Below, in pieces: positions 8,630-18,455 of a stretch of 64,000 nucleotides of DNA. The notes under the pieces are model-generated. The model made no database searches and had not been told where the DNA came from. It saw only the letters and a program-made list of their open reading frames with translations. Numbering within the stretch: position 1 is the stretch's first letter; each line of letters starts with the position of its first letter. Position numbers and translations under genes: made by a program. The stretch covers positions 213,535 through 277,534 of the forward strand of contig NZ_KB849654.1 in NCBI RefSeq assembly GCF_000368765.1, written 5' to 3'. The stretch is from Acinetobacter junii CIP 64.5 (lineage in GTDB: Bacteria; Pseudomonadota; Gammaproteobacteria; Pseudomonadales; Moraxellaceae).

Positions 8630-10087
8630 TTAGAAACGGAACATGTTACGTTCTAATGGAATTTCAACACCTACAGAAACACCACCATCATTACCATTTA
8701 AATCTGAATCACTTACCCAACCATTAATCTTAAGTGGAATTGTTGGCTTTAAATAGTGTGTCCAAGTCAAGTCTAAACCTTTCACAGTATCATCTTTTGG
8801 AAATGCAGCATTAATCGTCAAATTAGATTGATTCACTTTGGCATAGATCGCACGCCCACTTAAGCGATTCATTACATCAAAACGAATATCACCGCCGACT
8901 GAGTACATTTGTCCATCGCCACCTATTGCATGACCTAATGGGAAACCATGTTGATAATAACCATCAGTGTACTGATGATGGTTATAAGAAATTCCCTTTG
9001 CTTTTCCGTTTGTTCGTGTATCTGCCCATTCAGCATAAAGTTGATATGGCATATTTTTGTAACTCGAAGAGAAATCAGCACCAGCTAGGTAAAGATATTT
9101 AGCTGGTAAACCACCAGCCTCATCTTCACCGACAAATTGAGTATATAAGCTCATTGGAACATTCAACAACGGTTGCAGTAATAAACGCCCATCAAAACCA
9201 GCGATTTGGTTTGATGCATTTTCATCACCAGTACAACCGCTATCATCACAACCATTGTCTTTACCAATCATTGCATTCCAATAAGCTTTAAAACTATTTG
9301 GCTGACCTTTACCACCAATCTGAACTGTACGTGAAGCTCCCAATTCAAGATACGGCAAAGGTTGTGCAGTTAAACGTAATCCAATCAATTTTGCATCTGG
9401 TACAGCTTTATAGTCATCTAATTGACCTGCAAAAGCCTGATATTGCCAAGGTCCAATCCAAGACAACCATTTTGTTTCAAAAGCATCTTGAACTGCACGT
9501 TGTACAGTCACACCATATACAGGGCGACTTGCATCGCCACGAATTAAGCTACCATCATGCCCTGGTCCCCAATAAGTTGGAATTTGACCTGCAATAACCC
9601 ATTGATTCCAAAGCTTACCTGCTATATAAGAACCCTCTACATTTGCATCATTTCCATTATCAATTAATGGATCTTTTTCACCATTTACACGAAGTTTAGC
9701 ATCCCAATTGTCACCACCAGCATTCAATTCAGCTGCGATTTGATATTGAGATTTTTGGTTATCACCAAATGCTTGAGGAACTGTCTTTAAATCCGTACCA
9801 GCATGCAAACCCACTTTTACAGTTGCATTGTCTGCCTGCAAAGTGTTTATCACAGAGTTCACAACTTTTTGCTGTGTATTATTAGTCACTTTCGCTTGTG
9901 ACAACGCTCTTTGAATTTCATCACCACTTAACGGCCATGTAGATGTACTGATTTGAATGACACCTTGCTGGTTTAACCAATTTAGATCAGTACGTAAATT
10001 TTCATCGTTGAGCACTAAGCCTTGCGCAAAAATAGTGGATGAAAACGAGGCAAATAATGCGATAGAAAGCGATTTTTTTAGAAACAT
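8630..10087 (-). CDS. Capsule assembly Wzi family outer-membrane protein
   Basis: About 485 aa with a signal peptide (MFLKKSLSIALFASFSSTIFA). An N-terminal periplasmic helical part has tryptophan and 'LNWLNQQGVIQISTSTWPLSGDEIQRAL', the usual opening of Wzi-like proteins. A long beta-barrel follows, with alternating strands, YWGPGHDGSLIRGD, and a terminal F (MFRF). Wzi helps retain capsular polysaccharide at the cell surface. ATG 10087 is chosen because it starts the signal peptide. An in-frame GTG 11 codons upstream is less likely. There are no polysaccharide genes alongside, so the role here is inferred from the family. Confidence 0.8.
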   Translation of the reverse strand: MFLKKSLSIALFASFSSTIFAQGLVLNDENLRTDLNWLNQQGVIQISTSTWPLSGDEIQRALSQAKVTNNTQQKVVNSVINTLQADNATVKVGLHAGTDLKTVPQAFGDNQKSQYQIAAELNAGGDNWDAKLRVNGEKDPLIDNGNDANVEGSYIAGKLWNQWVIAGQIPTYWGPGHDGSLIRGDASRPVYGVTVQRAVQDAFETKWLSWIGPWQYQAFAGQLDDYKAVPDAKLIGLRLTAQPLPYLELGASRTVQIGGKGQPNSFKAYWNAMIGKDNGCDDSGCTGDENASNQIAGFDGRLLLQPLLNVPMSLYTQFVGEDEAGGLPAKYLYLAGADFSSSYKNMPYQLYAEWADTRTNGKAKGISYNHHQYTDGYYQHGFPLGHAIGGDGQMYSVGGDIRFDVMNRLSGRAIYAKVNQSNLTINAAFPKDDTVKGLDLTWTHYLKPTIPLKINGWVSDSDLNGNDGGVSVGVEIPLERNMFRF

Positions 10088-10188
10088 GTCCAAACTGTTC
10101 TCAAGTTTATTTATGAGCACATAATCGTTTTTTTAGAGACACATTTCAATCCTCTAACCAAACAATTACATTTCTTAACGCAGAAAAC

Positions 10189-10220
10189 AAAGAAGCCACT
10201 CTTAAGAGTGGCTTCTTTTA
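10189..10220 (-). terminator. Strong terminator after lysS (30-base perfect palindrome)
   Basis: AAAGAAGCCACTCTT is followed by its exact reverse complement (10189-10218), giving a strong stem with U-rich flanks on both strands. It is just downstream of lysS. Confidence 0.9.
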
Positions 10221-10236
10221 TTAATCAGTCAAATGT

Positions 10237-11763
10237 TTAATCTTTACGACGCATATGCGGGAATAAAAGTACATCACGAATACTTGGGGCATTCGCAAAC
10301 AACATAACGAGACGATCAATACCAATACCTTCACCTGCTGTTGGCGGTAAACCGTATTCTAGTGCTTCAATAAAGTCCGCATCGTAATGCATTGCCTCAT
10401 CATCACCAGCATCTTTCTCAGCAACTTGGGCTTGGAAACGCTCTGCTTGATCGATTGGATCATTTAATTCTGAGAAACCATTTGCTAACTCACGTCCACC
10501 GATGAAAAACTCGAAACGATCAGTAATATGTGGATTATCATCATTACGACGTGCAAGTGGAGAGGTTTCAGCAGGATATTCGGTGATAAATGTTGGCTGA
10601 CGCAGCTTAGTTTCAACTGTTTCTTCAAACACGATGGTTTGTAACTTACCTAAACCAAAGCCTGGCTTAACCTGCTCTTTTAATACTTCTTGAGTAAACT
10701 TAGCCAAGAAATCACGGTCATTTACATTTTCAGGCGTGAAATCTGGATTGTGTTCAAGAATCGCATCAAACATTGAGATTTTCTTGAATGGACCTTTAAA
10801 GCTATATACTTCTTCACCATAAGGTACATCTGTTGTACCCAAGATATCGATTGCAAGTTTCTCAAGCATATTCTCTGTCAATGCCATCAGATCTTTATAA
10901 TCAGCATATGCTTGGTAGAACTCAATCATCGTAAATTCGGGGTTATGACGAGTTGAAACACCTTCGTTACGGAAATTACGGTTGATTTCAAATACACGTT
11001 CAAAACCACCTACCACTAAACGTTTTAAGTAAAGCTCAGGCGCAATACGTAAATAAAGTTCCATATCTAAAGCGTTGTGGTGTGTTACAAATGGTTTTGC
11101 AGATGCACCTCCAGGAATAACATGCATCATTGGCGTTTCAACTTCCATGAAACGCTCATTGGTTAAAAATGCACGAATACCTGCAACAACTTTGGCACGA
11201 ATTTCAAATGTTTTTCTTGTTTCTTCGTTGACAATAAGATCTAAATAACGTTTACGGTATTTTGCCTCGGTGTCAGTTAAACCGTGGAATTTATCTGGTA
11301 ATGGGCGTAATGATTTGGTTAGTAATTCAAAACCTTCAAGATGCACATATAAGTCACCCTTACCTGAACGACCAATATAACCTTCTGCAGCAATAATATC
11401 GCCAAGGTCTAAGCTTTTTATTGTTTCTAAAATATCAGCAGCTAAACCTTTACGATCAACATAAAGTTGGATACGACCAGTCATATCCTGAATCACCATA
11501 AATGATCCGCGGTTCAGCATGACACGACCAGCAACTTTTACATAAACCTTTTCACCGCCTTCAATTTGCGCTTTATCTAAATCTTTAAATTGCTCTTGCA
11601 AATCAGCAGCATAGTGCTCACGTTTAAATGTGTTTGGCCAAGGGCTTTTGCCAGTTTGTTTGGCAGTATCTTGGATTTGCTTTAATTTGGCATGACGCTG
11701 TGCGATTAAATCGTTTTCGGAAAGTGTCTGTTCAGAAGTCGATTGAGCGTTTTGTTGCGTCAT
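10237..11763 (-). CDS. lysS: Lysyl-tRNA synthetase, class II
   Basis: LysS charges tRNA-Lys with lysine. The 508 aa protein has an N-terminal OB-fold anticodon-binding domain (about residues 70-170, [21 protein letters not shown]). The class II catalytic core follows, with motif 2 [18 protein letters not shown] and motif 3 [13 protein letters not shown] near the end. It is a single gene with its own strong terminator. Confidence 0.97.
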   Translation of the reverse strand: MTQQNAQSTSEQTLSENDLIAQRHAKLKQIQDTAKQTGKSPWPNTFKREHYAADLQEQFKDLDKAQIEGGEKVYVKVAGRVMLNRGSFMVIQDMTGRIQLYVDRKGLAADILETIKSLDLGDIIAAEGYIGRSGKGDLYVHLEGFELLTKSLRPLPDKFHGLTDTEAKYRKRYLDLIVNEETRKTFEIRAKVVAGIRAFLTNERFMEVETPMMHVIPGGASAKPFVTHHNALDMELYLRIAPELYLKRLVVGGFERVFEINRNFRNEGVSTRHNPEFTMIEFYQAYADYKDLMALTENMLEKLAIDILGTTDVPYGEEVYSFKGPFKKISMFDAILEHNPDFTPENVNDRDFLAKFTQEVLKEQVKPGFGLGKLQTIVFEETVETKLRQPTFITEYPAETSPLARRNDDNPHITDRFEFFIGGRELANGFSELNDPIDQAERFQAQVAEKDAGDDEAMHYDADFIEALEYGLPPTAGEGIGIDRLVMLFANAPSIRDVLLFPHMRRKD

Positions 11764-11922
11764 CTCTGCCTCGATTAAGTAAAAAATGAAGTGACATAGA
11801 ATAGCAGATCACAACCCATTTTCGTATTGTTTCAACCAGACAATTCAAAAAAATGAAGATTTTATAAAATTTTCAAACTGATACTTTGCAAATTTAGAAC
11901 AAAAACCCAAGCCGAATTAGAC

Positions 11923-12360
11923 TCATTTTTCTGCTAAATGTTTAACCATCGCCAATCCTTGATCAAAGCCATTATTCATCATCTCTTCGTATTCAGGTTG
12001 AATATCGACTTCTACATGAAGTTGCGTTTCTCCATTGTAATCAACCAACAAATATTTTTCCAAAGAGCCAGCCCAAGCTTTCACATCCTCACTATCAAAA
12101 TCCTCTTGACCATCTTTAATCATTCCGAGGTGCTTGAAAACAATTTCATTCGGCTCATCTATTCGTTCTATTGTCGATACCATCCCATTTCCATCACCAT
12201 CAGTAAAATAGGTTTTACCACCTACTTTCCAATCAGACTTCATTTGGGAATCACAAGAAAAGAATTTTGTCCAAACATTATAGGTTTCATTTCCCCATAA
12301 TATGTCCCAGACTCTTTCAGGAGTCGCATAAATTCTAATGTTGTAACTTAGCGTTTTCAT
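11923..12360 (-). CDS. SRPBCC (START/AHSA1-like) domain protein
   Basis: About 145 aa with the fold signature of the activator-of-Hsp90-ATPase-like (SRPBCC) family: an opening strand SYNIRIYATPERVWDILWG, then W..G-rich strands and a C-terminal amphipathic helix (FDQGLAMVKHLAEK). These proteins bind hydrophobic ligands, and the substrate cannot be read from sequence. The ATG at 12360 is preferred over the longer frame because AAGGA lies nine bases upstream. The gene is alone on the minus strand, divergent from rubA. Confidence 0.8.
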   Translation of the reverse strand: MKTLSYNIRIYATPERVWDILWGNETYNVWTKFFSCDSQMKSDWKVGGKTYFTDGDGNGMVSTIERIDEPNEIVFKHLGMIKDGQEDFDSEDVKAWAGSLEKYLLVDYNGETQLHVEVDIQPEYEEMMNNGFDQGLAMVKHLAEK

Positions 12361-12708
12361 AAATATAACGTCCTTATTATTGTGATAATTCATCATAACT
12401 GATTTTCAAATGTATGTTTTTTATTCAAACCAAACTTATACGTTTCATTATTTTCAGCAAATAATAAAGTCCTCGATATAGAAATAATTAGAGCAATTAC
12501 TCAAATAACAAGACTTTCGGCCCAAATTGCCATACCACTTTTTACATAAATGATTAAACTCTTGCATTTACTTTACTTAAATGTCGTTCTGCGTAAAAAT
12601 CTAACTCCCGATCAACACAAGTTAGTTCTTTTGCAGCGATCGTAACGACATTATGGAATAGTTTTACTGAAAGGCAATTTGAGCATACCTATCAGTTTGG
12701 AGAGTCAC
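12361..12708. promoter_or_regulatory. Divergent region upstream of rubA with a nested inverted repeat
   Basis: This 348 bp holds no gene. Its notable feature is a nested dyad at 12580-12652: AATGTCGTT pairs with AACGACATT (9 bp), CTGC with GCAG, AAAA with TTTT and CTAACT with AGTTAG around a short loop. It could form a long imperfect hairpin ending about 55 bases before the rubA start. The rubA promoter must lie here but is not obvious. Confidence 0.5.
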
Positions 12709-12873
12709 ATGAAAAAATATCAATGTATCGTTTGTGGTTGGATTTATGACGAAGCAGAAGGCTGGCCACAAGACGGCATTGCAGCAGGGACAAAATGGGA
12801 AGACATCCCAGATGATTGGACTTGCCCAGATTGCGGCGTTTCAAAAGCTGATTTTGAAATGGTTGAAATCTAA
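12709..12873 (+). CDS. rubA: Rubredoxin
   Basis: A small one-iron electron carrier. The 54 aa protein has the two Cys-x2-Cys ligand pairs (Cys6/Cys9 in CIVCGW and Cys39/Cys42 in CPDCG) and the WEDIPDDW signature. In Acinetobacter, rubredoxin passes electrons from rubredoxin reductase to the membrane alkane hydroxylase AlkM. ATG 12709 is preceded by GGAGAG and gives the standard rubredoxin length. The ten extra codons upstream are not part of it. The order rubA-rubB-estB-oxyR matches the ADP1 operon. Confidence 0.97.
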   Translation: MKKYQCIVCGWIYDEAEGWPQDGIAAGTKWEDIPDDWTCPDCGVSKADFEMVEI

Positions 12874-12882
12874 ATAGAACTA

Positions 12883-12911
12883 AAAGACCATGATCATCAT
12901 GGTCTTTTTTT
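12883..12911 (+). terminator. Strong intrinsic terminator between rubA and rubB
   Basis: AAAGACCATGA (12883-12893) pairs perfectly with TCATGGTCTTT (12897-12907) around a 3-base loop, and seven Ts (12905-12911) follow. Because it lies inside the operon it should reduce rubB relative to rubA. Confidence 0.9.
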
Positions 12912-12951
12912 CTTATGTTTTATTTTTAAATTAAAAAAATTGGAGAATGTA

Positions 12952-14133
12952 ATGCATCCTATCGTCATCATCGGATCAGGCATGGCTGGTTATACTGTTG
13001 CACGAGAATTCCGTAAACTGAGTCCTGAACAAGAACTCATGATGATCTGCGCGGATGATGCGGTAAACTATGCTAAACCAACATTATCCAATGCTTTTGC
13101 AGGTAATAAAGCACCTGAACAAATTGCTCTAGGTGATGCTGCTAAAATGGCAGCCCAACTCAATATGCGTATTGAAGCGACAACTTTGGTAAAAGAAATC
13201 CATCCTGAAAACCATGAAATCACGTTAGAAAAAAATGGTGAAATTTTTAAACAATCCTATTCAAAATTAGTTCTTGCAGTGGGTGCAAATCCGATTCGTT
13301 TAGCAATTGCGGGCGATGGTAGTGAAGATATTCACGTGGTCAACTCATTAGTTGACTATAGTGTATTCCGTGAAAATCTAGCAAAACGCAAAGACAAACG
13401 CGTTGTGATTCTCGGAGCTGGATTGATTGGCTGTGAATTTGCGAATGACTTATTACATAGTAACTATGACGTTACGGTCATTGATTTAGCACCTCAACCA
13501 CTTGGACGCTTATTACCAACTCATGTTGCTGAAGCATTTAAAACCAACTTAGAAGAAGCTGGGATTAAATTTGCCCTTTCAACTACAGTTGAGAAAGTTA
13601 CCAAAATTAATGATGGTGAAGACTACGCTGTGACTTTGGCGAATGGACAAACTTTGGTTGCAGATATTGTTCTTTCTGCTATCGGTTTACAACCAAACAC
13701 TGCTTTAGCCAAAGCTGCCGATATTCAAACTAGTCGAGGTATTATCACAAATACACTACTAGAGACCAATCAAGCTGACATCTATGCAGTGGGTGACTGT
13801 GCTGAAGTAAATGGAACTTTGCTTCCATACGTCATGCCTATCATGCAACAAGCACGTGCTTTAGCAAAAACTTTAAGTGGTCAAAGCACAAATGTTCATT
13901 ACCCTGCTATGCCAGTTGCGGTAAAAACACCAGCTGCACCTCTTACTGTTTTACCTGCACCAGTTGATGTTGAAGTAAATTGGCAAACTGAAGAGTTTGA
14001 TGATGGTATGCTTGCTAAAGCAACTGATGCTGAAGGGACATTAAGAGGTTTTGTTTTATTAGGTGCAACTGCTGGTAAACAGCGTTTAACTTTAACTAAA
14101 CTCGTACCGGACTTGATTCCTGCTCAAGCTTAA
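12952..14133 (+). CDS. rubB: Rubredoxin-NAD(+) reductase
   Basis: A flavoprotein that transfers electrons from NADH to rubredoxin. The 393 aa protein has an N-terminal FAD-binding GSGMAG (residues 8-13), a central NAD(P)H-binding VVILGAGLIGCEFAND and the C-terminal FAD motif DIYAVGDCAEVNG. ATG 12952 is used with GGAG six bases upstream. The in-frame TTG at 12940 overlaps this site and is unlikely. It lies between two hairpins (12883-12911 and 14143-14182). Confidence 0.95.
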   Translation: MHPIVIIGSGMAGYTVAREFRKLSPEQELMMICADDAVNYAKPTLSNAFAGNKAPEQIALGDAAKMAAQLNMRIEATTLVKEIHPENHEITLEKNGEIFKQSYSKLVLAVGANPIRLAIAGDGSEDIHVVNSLVDYSVFRENLAKRKDKRVVILGAGLIGCEFANDLLHSNYDVTVIDLAPQPLGRLLPTHVAEAFKTNLEEAGIKFALSTTVEKVTKINDGEDYAVTLANGQTLVADIVLSAIGLQPNTALAKAADIQTSRGIITNTLLETNQADIYAVGDCAEVNGTLLPYVMPIMQQARALAKTLSGQSTNVHYPAMPVAVKTPAAPLTVLPAPVDVEVNWQTEEFDDGMLAKATDAEGTLRGFVLLGATAGKQRLTLTKLVPDLIPAQA

Positions 14134-14142
14134 GGTTTTAAT

Positions 14143-14182
14143 AAGAGAGTTTATTGAGAAATGGGTTCCAATAAACTCTCTT
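14143..14182 (+). other. 14-bp perfect hairpin between rubB and estB, no U tract
   Basis: AAGAGAGTTTATTG (14143-14156) pairs perfectly with CAATAAACTCTCTT (14169-14182) around a 12-base loop. The following bases are CCGAAAG, not a T run. It may therefore act as an RNA stability or processing element, or a weak terminator. Confidence 0.7.
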
Positions 14183-14222
14183 CCGAAAGTAGATAAAAAC
14201 AATTCAACTTGGAATGAATACC

Positions 14223-15167
14223 ATGAACAGCGCACTTCAATTTAATGTCTCTCCTTATGCTCCATTTATGCAAGAAACCAAAGTTACTTTGGGTAATGGC
14301 ATTGAGTTACATGTTGAGGTTGGGGGAAATCCTGAGCATCCAACAATTTTGTTGGTGATGGGTTTAGGCGCGCAAATGCTGTTTTGGCCAGATTTTTTTT
14401 GCAAATCCCTAATTGATCAAGGATTTCGTGTTATTCGATTCGATAATCGTGATATTGGTTTATCTTCAAAAGTTCGTCATAAAGGACAACGGCTGAATAC
14501 TATGAAACTCATGAGTCGATTCATGGTCGGATTAACCAATGAAGGTGCGCCCTACACGCTTTATGATATGGCTGACGATGTAGCTATGCTAATAGATCAG
14601 CTAGGTTTAGAAAAAACCTATATTATCGGTGCCTCTATGGGTGGCATGATTTCACAAATCGTAGCAGCTAAATATCCAGAAAAAGTTGAGAAAATCGGCC
14701 TTTTATTTACAAGTAATAATCAGCCGTTTTTACCACCACCTTTTCCAAAACAGCTTTTTAGCTTAATTGGAAAACCTGAAGCTCATGATGAAGATGCGAT
14801 CGTCAATCATAGTTTAAAAGTATTTCATATTATCGGCTCTCCTGGATACGTTAACCAAGTAGAAGCAATTCAGACTATTCGTAAACTATATCGTCGTAGT
14901 TTCTACCCAGCGGGTGTACTTCAACAATTTTTAGCAATATTATGTACAGGTTCATTGCTGCCACTCAATAAGACTATTAATCAACCAACATTAGTGGTAC
15001 ACGGTTCAAAAGATCGCTTATTACCGCCAAGTCATGGGAAAGCGGTTGCAAAAGCGATTTCTGGTGCTAAGTTTGAATTAATTCATGGAATGGGGCATGA
15101 TATTCCTGCACATTTCATTCCTCAACTTAGTGGTTTGTTTGCACATCACTTTAAATCATCACACTAG
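14223..15167 (+). CDS. estB: Alpha/beta-hydrolase, esterase EstB
   Basis: About 314 aa alpha/beta-hydrolase. The nucleophile elbow is GASMGG (Ser about residue 138). The oxyanion region GLGAQMLFWPDFF sits near the N-terminus. The acid is likely the Asp of HGSKDRLLPP, and the catalytic His is in GMGHDIP. The position between rubB and oxyR matches estB of ADP1, an esterase. The natural substrate is not evident. ATG 14223 has GGA nine bases upstream. The ATG at 14214 lies too close to it. Confidence 0.88.
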   Translation: MNSALQFNVSPYAPFMQETKVTLGNGIELHVEVGGNPEHPTILLVMGLGAQMLFWPDFFCKSLIDQGFRVIRFDNRDIGLSSKVRHKGQRLNTMKLMSRFMVGLTNEGAPYTLYDMADDVAMLIDQLGLEKTYIIGASMGGMISQIVAAKYPEKVEKIGLLFTSNNQPFLPPPFPKQLFSLIGKPEAHDEDAIVNHSLKVFHIIGSPGYVNQVEAIQTIRKLYRRSFYPAGVLQQFLAILCTGSLLPLNKTINQPTLVVHGSKDRLLPPSHGKAVAKAISGAKFELIHGMGHDIPAHFIPQLSGLFAHHFKSSH

Positions 15168-15173
15168 GACACT

Positions 15174-16079
15174 ATGGCTGCATTACCCTCATTAAGACAG
15201 CTATCATATTTAGTTACGTTGTCAGAAACTTTACATTTTACTGAAGCAGCTCGTCGATCATTTGTTACCCAATCAACATTATCGGGTGGCATTATGGAAT
15301 TGGAGCGTCTTTTAGGTGGCGTCTTAGTTGAGCGTGATCGTCAAAACGTCCGTTTGACTCCTCTAGGTGAACAGGTTGTTGCCCGTGCGCGTGTATTACT
15401 AGCTGATGCACAAGATTTGATGCGCCTAAGCCGAGAAATGAGCGAACCATTAACAGGTGATTTGCATCTTGGAATTATTCCTACAATCGCACCTTTTATC
15501 TTGACGCAACTTTTAGATGAAGTTCATCGTCAACTTCCTAAAATACAACTTCATCTACATGAAGCACAAAGTGAGAAAATTGTCGAAAAATTAGAACACG
15601 GCAATTTAGATATGATCGTTCTTGCTTTGCCATTCGATACTCGTGGTTTAAAAGTTGCTGAAATCGCTAAAGAAAACTTATTTGTTGTTTACAATAAAAA
15701 AGATAAGAATGCGGCTGAAGCAACTTCGTTAGATGATTTGGATTTAACACGTCTCATGCTTTTAGAAGAAGGACATTGTTTACGTGATCATACACTGAGT
15801 GCTTGCCCAGTCGGCGAACGTAAAAATGATCACCGTTTAAAAGCGAGTTCACTACCAACGCTTGTTGAAATGGTGTCTTCTGATTTAGGTTTTACTTTAT
15901 TACCTGAGATTGCTTTGAAGAACAGTATGATTCAGTTTAATGAAGAGATTGCTGTCAAATCGATCGGTGATGCCCCAAGCCGCACACTCGCTTTAGTAAC
16001 TCGCAAAAGTACTCCTCTACAAAGCGAGTTCGATGTGATTTTTCAGATTTTGAAGAAAATCACTGCGCATCTAGAATAA
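15174..16079 (+). CDS. oxyR: Hydrogen peroxide-responsive LysR regulator OxyR
   Basis: 301 aa LysR-type regulator with the OxyR redox pair: Cys202 in EEGHCLRDH and Cys211, nine residues later, equivalent to E. coli Cys199/Cys208. The DNA-binding helix-turn-helix is at about 20-45 (HFTEAARRSFVTQSTLSGGI). It activates peroxide-defence genes when the disulfide forms. AGGA overlaps the estB stop, four bases before the ATG, so translation is likely coupled. Grouping with an electron-transfer pair that can leak to oxygen is consistent with its role. Confidence 0.96.
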   Translation: MAALPSLRQLSYLVTLSETLHFTEAARRSFVTQSTLSGGIMELERLLGGVLVERDRQNVRLTPLGEQVVARARVLLADAQDLMRLSREMSEPLTGDLHLGIIPTIAPFILTQLLDEVHRQLPKIQLHLHEAQSEKIVEKLEHGNLDMIVLALPFDTRGLKVAEIAKENLFVVYNKKDKNAAEATSLDDLDLTRLMLLEEGHCLRDHTLSACPVGERKNDHRLKASSLPTLVEMVSSDLGFTLLPEIALKNSMIQFNEEIAVKSIGDAPSRTLALVTRKSTPLQSEFDVIFQILKKITAHLE

Positions 16080-16082
16080 AAT

Positions 16083-16117
16083 AAAATGCCTGTAATATGA
16101 ATTACAGGCATTTTTTT
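16083..16117 (+). terminator. Intrinsic terminator of the rub-estB-oxyR operon
   Basis: A 14-bp perfect stem (AAAATGCCTGTAAT, 16083-16096, with 16101-16114) with loop ATGA and a T7 tract. It can act on both strands and also closes dusB. Confidence 0.92.
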
Positions 16118-16138
16118 AAAGAAAAACAGTAAAAATTT

Positions 16139-17164
16139 CTATTTTATTTCCAATAAATTTACTTGCTCAACCTGTACATCACTCATGCGTCGACCTTGAT
16201 CTAATAATTGGTCAAAATAAGACTCAACCACTTTGGCTTGATCAGCTGTATTTTCAACTTTATACATGTTTTGACGAAATTCGTTGCTAGAGCGTAAACC
16301 TTTCGTATACCAAGCAATATGTTTACGGGCTATGCGGCATCCTGAGTATTCACCATAAAATTGATATAGTTCGGCTAAATGCCCCATTAAAACTTGTTTC
16401 ACTTCTACAATTTCTGGGGCCGCCAAGTGTTCCCCTGTCTCAAGATAATGTGCGATTTCTCTAAAAATCCATGGTCGTCCCTGAGCTGCACGCCCGATCA
16501 TAACAGCATCAGCACCAGTATAATCCAAGACATATTTAGCCTTTTCAGGACTATCGATATCGCCATTCGCAATCAAGGGAATATGTATGTTTTTTTTAAC
16601 TTCACGAATTAATTCATAGCGAGCGGTATTTAAATACATATCTTCACGTGTACGACCATGTAAAGCTAAAGCTGCTATACCTGCATCCTCGGCACGCTTC
16701 GCGACACGAAGAATATTTTCCTCACCATTTAAAAAGCCAAGGCGTGTTTTTAAAGTTACAGGCACATCCACTGCTGCAACGACAGCATCTAAAATCCTTG
16801 CTACGAGATCTTCATCTTGGAGTAAAGCCGAACCCGCGAGTTTATTACATACTTTTTTCGCAGGACATCCCATATTAATGTCAACGATTTGCGCGCCATT
16901 CGCAACCTGATATCGTGCAGCTTCAGCAAGTTGCTCTGGATCAGAGCCCGCTATTTGTGCTGAAATTGGAGCAAGTTCACCGTCAAAATTAGCTCTGTAC
17001 AAACTTTTTTTGCTCATGCGAAGCGTTTTATCAGCGGTCATCATTTCACTAACCGCATGACCTGCACCAAAGTATTTACATAAGGTTCTGAACGGCCTAT
17101 CGGTTACACCCGCCATAGGTGCGACAATCAAATTATTTGACAGTTGATATGGACCAATATACAT
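16139..17164 (-). CDS. dusB: tRNA-dihydrouridine synthase B
   Basis: A flavin-dependent enzyme that reduces uridine to dihydrouridine in the tRNA D-loop. The 341 aa protein has the N-terminal VAPMAGVTDRPFR, the FMN barrel and the catalytic-cysteine motif MGCPAKKV (Cys100) followed by KLAGSALLQ, characteristic of DusB. The C-terminal helical RNA-binding domain has HIAWYTKGL. In E. coli dusB precedes fis. No fis follows here: the gene stands alone, divergent from a lipoprotein gene. Confidence 0.95.
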   Translation of the reverse strand: MYIGPYQLSNNLIVAPMAGVTDRPFRTLCKYFGAGHAVSEMMTADKTLRMSKKSLYRANFDGELAPISAQIAGSDPEQLAEAARYQVANGAQIVDINMGCPAKKVCNKLAGSALLQDEDLVARILDAVVAAVDVPVTLKTRLGFLNGEENILRVAKRAEDAGIAALALHGRTREDMYLNTARYELIREVKKNIHIPLIANGDIDSPEKAKYVLDYTGADAVMIGRAAQGRPWIFREIAHYLETGEHLAAPEIVEVKQVLMGHLAELYQFYGEYSGCRIARKHIAWYTKGLRSSNEFRQNMYKVENTADQAKVVESYFDQLLDQGRRMSDVQVEQVNLLEIK

Positions 17165-17246
17165 ATATTTTCTTACAAATTCTGATCAACATAGTATACT
17201 TCATTCGCCCATTCAGCTCATCTTTTTATGCGGTGTTGCACTGATT

Positions 17247-18455
17247 ATGAATAAATCGACTTCGACTCATCCCTTTTTCAAGACTATTAGCATCTTAACT
17301 GCATGCATAAGCTTAGCCGCTTGTGGTGATAATGCTTGGTGGTCAAGTGACAAAGATCCTGAGATGGAGGCTGATCAAATCAGAAAGGTCATTCCTGCAC
17401 GTGTAAATGATCGTGAATCTTGGTCTCAAGATATTTTCGATATTATGCAAGAGCTAAGCATTCCTAAAACTAAGCAAAATGTATGTAGTATTGTCGCTGT
17501 AGTCGATCAAGAATCGAACTTTGTTGCTGACCCTACAGTACCTGGATTAGGTGCAAAAGCGGTTGAGGAAATTAACTCAAGACTAAAAGAAAAGTTCGAA
17601 GCAAAACTTGGCGAAAAAATTGGTGGCACAGTCGCTGGTTATTTTGAAGATGTACTCAAAAACCAACCTTCACCAGAAAACAACTATATGAGCCAGATGC
17701 GTAAAGTACAAACTGAACGCGAATTAGACTTACTCTATCGAGAAATTTTCGATTACATGGCTCAACATTATCATGTGAGTGCATTAACAGGCGCAGCCAA
17801 ACTGGTTGGGCAAGACATTGGTGAGAAGTTAAATCCAATCACCACATTAGGCTCAATGCAAGTACATATCAATTATGCAAAAGAGCATAAACGTAAAGCT
17901 GGAGGCATAGCCGAGTTACGCAATGATCTTTACACTCAGTATGGCGGTCTATACTACGGTATTCATCGTTTAATGGAATACCCTGCTAATTATGATGAAG
18001 CAATTTATCGATTTGCAGATTATAACTCTGGAATGTATTCGAGCCGTAATGCTGCCTTCCAAAAAATGCTAGGTGCATTAACAGAAGCTGAAATTAGTTT
18101 AGATGGTGACTTACTCCTATACAATAAAGACGGTGATGTAAGATCTACACAAAGCCAAACTGAAAAAGAATTAATTGCTGTTTTTGCTCAAAATAATGTA
18201 TTGGTAACTCCACGACAAATTCGTGCTGATCTGAAAAAAGAAAAAGAGAAAAAATTTGAAGATACTCAAACTTACTTAGCTGTTCAAAAACTTTATCAAA
18301 AGAAAACCAACAAAGAACCAATGTATGCTGTCATGCCTCAAGTGGTCATTTCAGGTCCTAAATTGAGTCGTGATTACAACACAAATTGGTTTGCAAGTCG
18401 TGTTAACGGGCGTTATGAGCAATGCATGCAAAAAGCAAAAAGAATCAAACTATAA
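17247..18455 (+). CDS. DUF1615 lipoprotein, possible lytic-transglycosylase-like
   Basis: 402 aa with a lipoprotein signal ending in a lipobox LAAC (Cys about residue 27), so it is exported and acylated. The core has conserved features of DUF1615 proteins: VDQESNF near residue 90, GSMQVHINYA near 205 and RFADYNSGMYSSRNAAFQ near 250. The Glu after VDQ and the GSMQV segment resemble lysozyme-fold transglycosylases, which is inference. The stop lies inside the next gene (34-bp overlap), so the two are co-transcribed. Confidence 0.75.
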   Translation: MNKSTSTHPFFKTISILTACISLAACGDNAWWSSDKDPEMEADQIRKVIPARVNDRESWSQDIFDIMQELSIPKTKQNVCSIVAVVDQESNFVADPTVPGLGAKAVEEINSRLKEKFEAKLGEKIGGTVAGYFEDVLKNQPSPENNYMSQMRKVQTERELDLLYREIFDYMAQHYHVSALTGAAKLVGQDIGEKLNPITTLGSMQVHINYAKEHKRKAGGIAELRNDLYTQYGGLYYGIHRLMEYPANYDEAIYRFADYNSGMYSSRNAAFQKMLGALTEAEISLDGDLLLYNKDGDVRSTQSQTEKELIAVFAQNNVLVTPRQIRADLKKEKEKKFEDTQTYLAVQKLYQKKTNKEPMYAVMPQVVISGPKLSRDYNTNWFASRVNGRYEQCMQKAKRIKL

